64,000 nt of DNA from Cellulomonas sp. ES6 (GTDB taxonomy: Bacteria > Actinomycetota > Actinomycetes > Actinomycetales > Cellulomonadaceae), in the NCBI RefSeq assembly GCF_030053835.1, contig NZ_CP125655.1, forward strand, positions 3,224,001 through 3,288,000, read 5' to 3'. Positions 20,404-28,012 of this stretch are shown piece after piece. Position 1 is the first letter of the stretch. Each line of letters opens with the position of its first letter. The position numbers were made by a program, and so were the translations under genes. The notes beneath the pieces are model-generated. The model was not told the origin of the DNA, made no database searches, and saw nothing but the letters and a program-made list of their open reading frames with translations.

Positions 20404-21249
20404 ATGCCCGACGTGATCGTGTCCGCCGCCGACCTCGCCCGTGAGCTCGACGGACCGCGCCCGCCCCGCCTGCTCGACGTCCGCTGGACGCTCGGCGGCC
20501 CGCCCGGGATCGGGGCGTTCCGCGAGGGCCACCTGCCCGGCGCGTCGTACGTGGACCTGGACACCGAGCTCGCCGCCGCCCCGAGCGCCACGGCCGGCCG
20601 GCACCCGCTGCCCGACGTCGCCGACCTGCAGGCCGCGGCCCGGCGGTGGGGTCTGCGGGCGGGCGAGCCCGTGGTCGTCTACGACGACTCCGGTGCGATG
20701 TCGGCGGCCCGGGCCTGGTGGCTGCTGCGCTGGGCCGGGGTGCAGGACGTGCGGATCCTCGACGGCGGACTGGCCGCGTGGACCGCGGCGGGCGGGGCGG
20801 TCGAGACCGGGGAGCGCGACGTGGAGCCCGGCGACGTCGAGCTCTCCGCGGGGCACCTGCCGACGCTCGACGCCGACGGCGCGGCGCAGTGGGCCGACGA
20901 GGGCGTGCTGCTGGACGCGCGTGCCGCCGAGCGGTACCGCGGCGAGGTCGAGCCGGTCGACCCGCGCGCGGGGCACATCCCCGGCGCCGTGAGCGCGCCG
21001 ACCTCCGAGAACCTCGGCACCGACGGGCGGTTCCTGCCCGCGGACGACCTGACGGCACGGTTCGCCGCGCTCGGCGTCCCCGAGGGCGACGTGGCGGTGT
21101 ACTGCGGCTCCGGCGTGACGGCCGCGCACCAGGCGGCGGCCCTCGTCATGGCCGGGCGGACGCCCGTGCTGTACCCGGGGTCGTGGTCGCAGTGGTCCGC
21201 GGACCCGGAGCGCCCCGTCGCGACCGGCGGGGACCCCGCAGCCGGCTGA
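20404..21249 (+). CDS. Two-domain sulfurtransferase (rhodanese/3-mercaptopyruvate sulfurtransferase type)
   Basis: A 281-residue protein with tandem rhodanese domains. The first, inactive domain has RLLDVRWTLG, HLPGASYVDLD and VVVYDDSGAMSAARAWW; the second has DGRAAERY-type and GHIPGAVSAP motifs. The active site YCGSGVTA holds the catalytic Cys. The CGSGVT loop is typical of mercaptopyruvate sulfurtransferases, whereas CRKGVT would suggest thiosulfate specificity. The ATG at 20404 is six bases after TACCGT. It converges on the next minus-strand gene with ten bases between stops. Confidence 0.9.
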   Translation: MPDVIVSAADLARELDGPRPPRLLDVRWTLGGPPGIGAFREGHLPGASYVDLDTELAAAPSATAGRHPLPDVADLQAAARRWGLRAGEPVVVYDDSGAMSAARAWWLLRWAGVQDVRILDGGLAAWTAAGGAVETGERDVEPGDVELSAGHLPTLDADGAAQWADEGVLLDARAAERYRGEVEPVDPRAGHIPGAVSAPTSENLGTDGRFLPADDLTARFAALGVPEGDVAVYCGSGVTAAHQAAALVMAGRTPVLYPGSWSQWSADPERPVATGGDPAAG

Positions 21250-21259
21250 CGCCCGGCGG

Positions 21260-22387
21260 TCACGGTCCCGCGGTCACGACCTCGCGCTCCGCGCGCCGCA
21301 CCACGTACCGGTCGCTGAGCACCACGACCAGCGTGATGACGTACGCGAAGAACAGCACGTCCGCGGCGGACAGGATGCCGCGTCGCCCGCCGACCAGGGC
21401 CGTCAGCAGCACCAGGGCGACGGCGTTCACGACGAACGAGACCACCGCCGTCGTCACGGGCCCCCGACCGGGGCCGCCCGTGCGGGCCACGAGGGCGGCG
21501 TTCGCCAGCACGACGAGCGCCACGACGAGGACCACCTGCGTCGGGCGCGGCTCCGGCCCCGGGTAGACCTCCACGAGGATCACGGTCAGCAGGGCCGTCA
21601 GCACGACCTTCTCGACCAGCGGCCACCCCCGGTCCGTCCGGACGCGGGCGGGGCTCCCGGCGGGCACCCAGCCGATCGCCGCGCTCACGGCGTCCGCGTC
21701 GAACCGCCACGGCCAGTCCGGGCGCGGCAGGCGGGGCCACGCCCACCTCGCCACCAGGACGAGGACCACGGCCAGGGCGACCAGGACCGCCGCGACCCAC
21801 GGCCGGTTCCGGAACCCCGCGGCCCAGCCGTCCGCCGGGTCGACCCCGAGGACCACCCGCGCGAACTCGTCCGTGGCGTCCAGCTGCGCGACGTGGATCC
21901 ACCACTCCTGCGGCAGCTTGACGACGACCCAGATCACCGCCGCGGTCACCACCAGCGCCCGCCGGCTGATCCGCAGCGGGTTCCAGCGGGTCCGCACGGC
22001 CTCGACGGCGATCACGACGTACTCGAACGTGTTCGGGAAGACCAGGAGCAGCCAGCGCGCCCCGGTGAGCTCGAACGCCAGCACCCCCACGAGCCGGTAG
22101 TACCAGAGGGCCGCGACCAGGGCGACGGAGAACCGGTCCGGCCAGTTCCGCCGCACCGCCAGGTACGTGATCGCCAGGTAGTAGACGTCCAGGGCCTTGT
22201 CGAACGACTGGTACCAGTCGACCCCGACGTCCGTCAGCGCGGACAGGATGCCGCCGTCCACGCCGTCGACAATGAGCGACGCCAGCAGCGCCGGCAGCGG
22301 GAAGCGGGGGATGAGCAGCGGGACCGCGAGGCGCAGCACCAGGACGACGGCGATCACGCTGCCGTCGGTGAGCGAGTCGGCCGACAT
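21260..22387 (-). CDS. Polytopic membrane protein of unknown function
   Basis: A 375-residue protein with about eight hydrophobic segments, for instance VIAVVLVLRLAVPLLI, FVVNAVALVLLTALV and VLFFAYVITLVVVL. A conserved-looking N-terminal stretch reads IVDGVDGGILSALTD followed by WYQSFDKALDVYYL. No catalytic motif or known family was recognised. The ATG at 22387 begins MSADSLTDGS. There is no clear operon partner; it converges with the sulfurtransferase gene. Confidence 0.75.
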   Translation of the reverse strand: MSADSLTDGSVIAVVLVLRLAVPLLIPRFPLPALLASLIVDGVDGGILSALTDVGVDWYQSFDKALDVYYLAITYLAVRRNWPDRFSVALVAALWYYRLVGVLAFELTGARWLLLVFPNTFEYVVIAVEAVRTRWNPLRISRRALVVTAAVIWVVVKLPQEWWIHVAQLDATDEFARVVLGVDPADGWAAGFRNRPWVAAVLVALAVVLVLVARWAWPRLPRPDWPWRFDADAVSAAIGWVPAGSPARVRTDRGWPLVEKVVLTALLTVILVEVYPGPEPRPTQVVLVVALVVLANAALVARTGGPGRGPVTTAVVSFVVNAVALVLLTALVGGRRGILSAADVLFFAYVITLVVVLSDRYVVRRAEREVVTAGP

Positions 22388-22499
22388 GCCCGCAACCTAG
22401 TGCCGCGACGCACCCGGGCGGCAGGGGCGCCGCGCCGGGGCGTGGCAGCCCGGGTCTCGGGCGAGCGGCGGGCCCGGGCGGTGCGGCCGCCGCGGCACG

Positions 22500-23209
22500 T
22501 CAGCCCGCGGGCACCCGCGCTCCCGCGGAGGCCGCCCCCAGCCACGTGTGCGGGTTGCGGTCCCAGCACCAGCCCAGCTTCGGCGCGCGGGCGCTGATCC
22601 ACACCGCCGGCACCCGCTGGTTCCGCGCGCGCGACCCCAGGAGCGAGAAGCACCGGTTCGGTCGCAGCATGTCGGGGCGCAGCGCCACGAGGGCCAGGCC
22701 CTCCGCGATGGTCAGCGGCACGCGGCCGCGCCGCCGCACCGTCACGAGCGCCTGCTCCGGCGGCACACCGCAGAACTCCGACCCCGTGTCGACGTCCGTC
22801 AGCAGGTACGGCCCCGCAGGCGCCACCGCGTCCGGCAGCGGCAGGTAGGTCGCCAGCTCGTCGTCGTCGATGACGCTCACCCCGGGCGCGGCCCGCGGCG
22901 GGTCGCGGCGACGGCGGCGTTCGCCCGCGTCGTGCCGCCGTCCAGCACCAGGACGAACGGGACGTGGTCCTGCGGCGGCACCGTGCTCGCCGGCAGGTCG
23001 TCGACGACCCGGTGCAGCGGCACGACCGCCGCGGCGAGGTCGGCAGCCGTCCACCCGTGCAGCGTCGCGAGACCCAGGTCGACCGCGGCCCGGACCTGCC
23101 GGTCCAGCTCGGTGCGGGCGGAGGCGTCGGGGTCGAACGGGTCCGCCCGGCGGTCGGCGGCAGCGACGGTCGGCCAGGCGGGATCGGCGGGGACGACAGG
23201 GACGGGCAC
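22500..23209 (-). CDS. Conserved actinobacterial protein, DUF5701-like (one frameshift)
   Basis: A cytoplasmic protein of about 236 residues in two frame segments. The N-terminal part is MPVPVVPADPAWPTV to ANAAVAATR; the C-terminal part includes PYLLTDVDTGSEFCGV, GRVPLTIAEGLAL and the closing APKLGWCWDRNPHTWLGAAS. The frame changes near 22892, equivalent to one missing base. The closing motif and overall layout recall the DUF5701 family, an assignment from memory that needs a profile check. No enzymatic motif is evident. Confidence 0.65.
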
Positions 23210-23325
23210 GGGCGCTCCGTTCGTCGGGCGGTCGGGAGCGGGTCAACGTCCGCCGCGGTCGGCGAGTTCCCTCGCGCCGGTGGTGGCGCCGGTGCCGGGT
23301 GCTCGGGCTCGGCTCGGGCCCGGGT

Positions 23326-24467
23326 TCAGCCGTCCGCGCCGTCCGTGGCGGGCGCGTCGTCGGAGCCGGTGGCCTCCCGGGGCCGGTCGCGGTCCCTGCT
23401 CGGCTGCACCCGCTTCGGCTCGCCCGGCATCTTCGGGTACTCCGGCGGGTACGGCAGGTCGCCCAGGTCGTGGTCCCGCTCGTCGCGCGCCGCCAGCTCC
23501 AGCAGCCCGTCGAGGGACCCGGCCGGGACGTCCTCGGTGCCGGGCGCCGGTGACGTCCGGGCGACGAGCGGTGCGAACAGGTCGCCGACCTCCGCGAACC
23601 GGGCCGGCATCGTCGTCACGTCGAAGTCGTCGGGGTGCACGTCCGGCACCTCCTCCCAGCGCAGCGGCGCCGAGACCGTCGCCCGGCGGTTCGGGCGCAC
23701 CGAGTACGCCGAGGCGATCGTGCGGTCCCGGGCCATCTGGTTGTAGTCGACGAAGATCGCCTCGCCGCGCTCCTCCTTCCACCACCGCGTGGTGACCTGA
23801 CCCGGCAGCCGCCGCTCCAGCTCCCGGCCCAGCGCGATGACGGCGCGGCGGCACTGCGTGAACGACCAGCGGGGCTCGATCGGCACGAAGATGTGGATGC
23901 CCCGCCCCCGGACGTCTTCGGGAAGCCGGTCAGGCCGTGCTCGGCCAGCACCTCCCGCACGTGCGGCGCGACGCGGGCCGCGTCGTCGAACGAGGTGCCG
24001 GGCTGGGGGTCCAGGTCGATGCGCAGCTGGTCGGGCGCCTCGACGTCGGCCCGCGTCACCGGCCACGGGTGGAACGTCAGCGTGCCGAGGTTCGCCGCCC
24101 ACGCGACGACCGCGAGCTCCGTCGGCGTCACCTCGTCGGCCGTCCGCCCGGACGGGAACGTGATCGTCGTCGACTCGACGTAGTCCGGCGCGCCCTGGGG
24201 GACGCGCTTCTGGAAGAACGCGTCGCCCCTGTTGTCCGCCCGGGTCGACAGCCGGGCGCCCTCGAACCACCCGCGCGGCCAGCGCTCGAGCGTCGTCGGG
24301 CGGTCGAGCAGCGCACCGAGGATGCCGTCGCCGACCGACACGAAGTACCGCACGACGTCCAGCTTGGTCAGGCCGCGGTCGGGGAAGTACACCTTGTCCG
24401 GGTTCGAGACCCGCACGGTGCGCCCGCGCACCTCGATCTCCTCGGCCGGCACCTTCGAGGGGCTCAT
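23326..24467 (-). CDS. LigD-type DNA polymerase/primase domain protein, stand-alone (one frameshift)
   Basis: Related to the polymerase module of LigD and PrimPol-type proteins used in bacterial non-homologous end joining. It begins with IEVRGRTVRVSNPDKVYFPDRGLTK-type motifs; the catalytic acidic pair is in LRIDLDPQPG, and KTSGGRGIHIFVPI is the conserved histidine-containing motif. Near the end IFVDYNQMARDRTIASAYSVR supplies the third acidic residue. Ligase and nuclease domains are absent. The frame shifts near 23918 inside the KTSGG segment; a single added base repairs it. No ku or ligase gene is visible here. It follows nrdI on the same strand with a 147-bp gap. Confidence 0.88.
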
Positions 24468-24614
24468 CCGCTCACGGTAGGGGCCGTCCCCGACACGCGC
24501 ACCCCTGACGTGACCCGGCGTGAGCGCGCGGGTGCGGGGCGGGGCGTGGGTGGGGCCTGCGGTCGGCGGGCGGGCGGCCCGGCGGGCAGGGCCGCGACGG
24601 GTGCGGGGAGGTCG

Positions 24615-25049
24615 TCAGGCGGCCGGCTCGTCGCCGCCGCGGGCGAGCGCCGCGTCCAGGTCCGCGAGGATCCGCCGGCACTCCTCGACGTCCCAGGGCG
24701 TCCCGGCGATCTCGAACTCGAACAGCACCGGCCGCCCGGACCTCGCGGCGATCTGGCGTGCGGCCATCTGGTAGTGCCGGCCGAAGTTCCGGTTGCCGGA
24801 GCCGATGACGCCGACCATCCGCCGCCGGTTCACCGGCGAGCGCAGGAACCGGCGCACCGCCTCGGGGATCGTGTCGTTCCGGTCGTTGCCCGTCTTGTAC
24901 GACGGAGTCAGCAGCACCCACGGGCCGTCGGCCTCGCCCAGCCGGTGCTCGCGCTCCGACAGGTCGAACACCGGCCGCCCGAGCCGCTCCGCGAAGGACC
25001 GCACCAGCCCCGACTTGCTGGAGTAGAAGTACACCGGGGTCTGCCGCAC
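24615..25049 (-). CDS. nrdI: NrdI, flavodoxin-like class Ib ribonucleotide reductase activator
   Basis: Flavoprotein that supplies the oxidant for assembling the dimanganese-tyrosyl radical cofactor of NrdF. The 144-residue protein begins with VYFYSSKSG (FMN phosphate loop) and has LTPSYKTGND and the NrdI signature GVIGSGNRNFGRHY. The GTG at 25049 is chosen because GGGAGG lies six bases upstream. Normally nrdI lies in nrdH-I-E-F; none of those genes is in this window, so here it is separated. Its upstream region holds tandem and palindromic repeats instead of a recognisable NrdR box. Confidence 0.92.
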   Translation of the reverse strand: MRQTPVYFYSSKSGLVRSFAERLGRPVFDLSEREHRLGEADGPWVLLTPSYKTGNDRNDTIPEAVRRFLRSPVNRRRMVGVIGSGNRNFGRHYQMAARQIAARSGRPVLFEFEIAGTPWDVEECRRILADLDAALARGGDEPAA

Positions 25050-25141
25050 GCTCACCCTCCCGACCCTCCCGCGCCCACCCCCGCCGGCCCGGAGGACCAA
25101 GGTCCCGCACCCCGCACCCCGCACCCGGCACCCGCAGCCCG

Positions 25142-25200
25142 CCCGCTGCGGCCCCTCCCCCCCGCTGCGGCCCCTCCCCGCCCGCTGCGGCCCCTCCCCG
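25142..25200. repeat. Tandem repeat of about 20 bp, three copies
   Basis: Three near-identical units with core CCCGCTGCGGCCCCTCCC begin at 25142, 25161 and 25181. They are preceded at about 25105-25140 by a shorter run of CCGCACC-like heptamers. The array lies about 90 bp upstream of the nrdI start. Confidence 0.85.
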
Positions 25201-25227
25201 TCCGCCACCGCCACCCCACCTCTCCCC

Positions 25228-25336
25228 GTTCCGGAGGCTCCGACCGTGATCGGAGGGAGGCGCGCGGGATCGGAGGTGTCCGGGGAGCCCTCCGATCCCG
25301 CGCCGGACTCTCCGTGGCCCGTCGGAGCCTCCGAAC
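25228..25336. repeat. Palindromic element A (109 bp, family 1)
   Basis: Terminal inverted repeats GTTCGGAGGCTCCGAC and GTCGGAGCCTCCGAAC enclose an internal stem: 25262-25276 (GCGCGGGATCGGAGG) pairs exactly with 25289-25303, with a 12-nt loop. The left terminus has one extra C compared with element B. A further ATCGGAGGG at 25249-25257 could pair with the same right arm, so alternative folds are possible. Confidence 0.88.
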
Positions 25337-25420
25337 GTGGGGGTACGCGCGCGCCGCCGGCCCTCCGCCCATCGCGGGAGCACCGGGTCCACCGCGCGTC
25401 GACCTCCCATGGCCGCCCTC

Positions 25421-25528
25421 GTTCGGAGGCTCCGACCGTCATCGGAGGGAAGCGCGCGGGATCGGAGGTGTCCGGGGAGCCCTCCGATCCCGCGCCGGAC
25501 TCTCCGTGCCCCGTCGGAGCCTCCGAAC
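25421..25528. repeat. Palindromic element B (108 bp, family 1)
   Basis: Nearly identical to element A (about four differences) in the same orientation, starting 84 bp after A ends. The 16-bp terminal inverted repeats are perfect. The internal 15-bp stem is 25454-25468 with 25481-25495. The A-B spacer is unrelated to the elements. Confidence 0.88.
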
Positions 25529-25579
25529 GGGGAGAGGGGTGCCGCCAACGGGGAGAGGGGGTGCGGGTGGGCGGGACGG

Positions 25580-25615
25580 CGACGGCCGGGTACCCGCAGG
25601 GGTACCCGGCCGTCG
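25580..25615 (-). terminator. Terminator hairpin of tkt
   Basis: CGACGGCCGGGTACCC (25580-25595) pairs perfectly with 25600-25615 over a GCAG loop. It lies 20 bp beyond the tkt stop codon. It has no T-run, as is normal in this GC range. Confidence 0.82.
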
Positions 25616-25634
25616 TGGCGTCAGCGCGTGCGGG

Positions 25635-27799
25635 TCAGAGCTGGTCGCCCGTGCCGCTGGTCGACGGGGCGCTCGCGTCGGACGCGGGTCCGGAGTCGCC
25701 GCGGGCCGCCGCGATCGACTCGTGCGCCGCCGCGACCACGGCGTCCGCCGTGATGCCGAACTCCTGGTACAGCGTCTCGTAGGCCGCGGAGGCGCCGTAG
25801 TGCTCGAGCGAGACGGCGCGGCCGGCGTCGCCGAGGATCTTCCACCAGGACAGCGCGATGCCGGCCTCGACGGACACCCGCGCGCGGACGGACGACGGCA
25901 GGACCGACTCGCGGTAGGCCTCGTCCTGCTCGGCGAACCACTCCAGCGACGGCGCGGAGACCACGCGGGTCGGGACGCCGGCGGCCTCGAGGGTCTCGCG
26001 GGCCGCGACCGCCAGCTGCACCTCGGAGCCGGTGCCGATGAGGATGACCTCCGGCGTGCCGGTGGAGGCCTCGAGCAGCGTGTACGCGCCGCGGGCGACG
26101 CCCTCGGCGGACGCGAAGCCCTCCTCGCCGCGGGGGAACGTCGGGACGTTCTGCCGGGTGAGGATGAGGGCGGCGGGGCCGTCGGTGCGCTCGAGGATCG
26201 CCTTCCACGCCTGCGCCGTCTCGTTGGCGTCGGCGGGGCGGACGACCGCGAGGCCCGGGATGGCCCGGACGGCGGTGAGGTGCTCGACCGGCTGGTGGGT
26301 CGGGCCGTCCTCGCCGAGGCCGATCGAGTCGTGCGTCCACACGTAGATCGCCGGGACGCCCATGAGCGACGCGAGGCGCACCGCGCCGCGCATGTAGTCG
26401 GAGAACGTGAAGAAGGTCCCGCCGTACGCGCGCGTCAGGCCGTGCAGGGCGATGCCCGACAGGATCGCGCCCATGCCGTGCTCGCGGATGCCGAAGTGCA
26501 GCGTGCGGCCGTACTCGTTGCCGGCGAACTCGTGCGTGGACCGCTCGGCGGGGATGAAGGACGGCTCGCCCTTCATGGTGGTGTTGTTCGAGCCGGCGAG
26601 GTCGGCGGAGCCGCCCCAGAGCTCGGGCAGCACCGGCGCGAGGGCGGACAGCACCTCGCCGGAGGCGGCGCGGGTGGCGACGGCCTTGCCGGCGGGGAAC
26701 GTCGGCAGCGCGTCGGCCCAGCCGGCGGGCAGCTTGCCGGCGCGCAGGCGCTCGAGCAGCTCGGCGCGCTCCGGGTTCGCCTCGCGCCAGGCGTCGAAGC
26801 CCTTGCTCCACTCGGCCTTGGCGGCCGCGCCGCGCTCGAGGGCCTTGCGGGTGTGCGCGATGACCTCGGGGGCGACGTCGAAGGTCTTCTCGGGGTCGAA
26901 GCCGAGGACCTCCTTGAGGCCGCGGACCTCGTCGGTGCCCAGCTTGGAGCCGTGCGAGCCGTGGGTGTTCTGCTTGGTCGGCGACGGCCAGGCGATGATC
27001 GTCCGCAGGCCGATGAACGACGGGCGGTCGGTGACGGCCTTCGCGGCCTCGATCGCGGCGTGCAGCGCGTCCACGTTCTCCGTGTACTCGCCGCCCTCGG
27101 TCCAGTCGACGAGCTGCACGTGCCAGCCGTACGCCTCGTACCGCTTGAGGACGTCCTCGGTGAACGCGATCTCGGTGTCGCCCTCGATCGAGATGTGGTT
27201 GTCGTCCCAGATCGCGATGAGGTTGCCGAGCTTCTGCGTGCCGGCGATGGACGACGCCTCGGAGGACACGCCCTCCTGCAGGTCGCCGTCGGAGCAGATC
27301 GTGTAGACGAAGTGGTCGAACGGGCTGGTGCCCGGGGCGGCCTCGGGGTCGAGCAGGCCGCGCTCGCGGCGGGCGGCCATCGCGAAGCCGACGGCGGACG
27401 AGATGCCCTGGCCGAGCGGCCCGGTGGTGATCTCGACGCCCTTCGTGTGCTTGTACTCGGGGTGCCCGGGGGTCTTGGAGCCCCACGTCCGCAGCGCCTC
27501 GATGTCCTCGAGCTCCAGGCCGAACCCGGCGAGGTAGAGCTGGATGTACTGCGTCAGCGACGAGTGCCCGGCCGAGAGGATGAACCGGTCCCGGCCCAGC
27601 CACTGGGGGTCCGCGGGGTCGTGCCGCATGACGTTCTGGTAGAGCAGGTAGGCCGCCGGGGCCAGGCTGATGGCCGTCCCGGGGTGGCCGTTGCCGACCT
27701 TCTCGACCGCGTCCGCCGCGAGCACGCGCACCGTGTCCACAGCCTTGTGGTCCAGCCGGTCCAGCCGACCGACTGGGCGAGGGGAGCCTTCGCGTTCAC
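25635..27799 (-). CDS. tkt: Transketolase (probable N-terminal frameshift in this sequence)
   Basis: Thiamine diphosphate enzyme of the pentose phosphate pathway that transfers two-carbon ketol units. Motifs in order: KVGNGHPGTAISLAPAAYLL, GHSSLTQY, TGPLGQGISSAVG, the ThDP GDG motif SDGDLQEGV closing with WDDNHISIEG, the catalytic Glu in HFGIREHGMGAI, and the transketolase pyrimidine-binding region TFFTFSDYMRGAVR. The GTG at 27799 (reading NAKAPLAQSVGW) follows AAGAGG, but DHKAVDTVRVLA is in the next frame; a missing base near 27765 would join them. No other plausible start exists in the main frame. It is divergent from ppc. Confidence 0.94.
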
Positions 27800-28012
27800 C
27801 GCACCTCTTTTCCGCCCGGACCGGCGGCCCGGGGCATCGGGGGTTCAGGCCCGCCGGCCGCCGGCAGCGGCCGGTCACGGGCACCGGGTCCGAGCCTAGA
27901 CTCCTGGGCGCATCGCGCAGGACACGGGCCGCGTGACGTCCGGTGAGCGGGACGGGTGGTCGACTGGCGGACAGCCGTCTCGTGCGTCGGACGGTTGACC
28001 TACTCTTGACCC

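Larger units (their letters stand above)
25050..25634. other. 585-bp intergenic region between nrdI and tkt, repeat-filled
   Basis: No gene is supported here. It holds short direct repeats (25105-25200), palindromic elements A and B (25228-25336 and 25421-25528) and the tkt terminator hairpin (25580-25615). Open frames across it code only for repetitive Ser/Pro/Glu/Arg peptides created by the repeats. Confidence 0.8.

Noticed and set aside
25228..25528. CRISPR array
   Set aside because: Only two units, each internally palindromic, and no cas genes nearby.
25246..25782. Open frame coding for repeated VGASERG-type peptides across elements A and B
   Set aside because: The peptide repetition comes from the DNA repeats; no ribosome site or GC-ending codon bias.
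23937..27899. Very long open frame on the plus strand
   Set aside because: It runs antisense to the LigD-like, nrdI and tkt genes and has no domain; high GC creates such frames.
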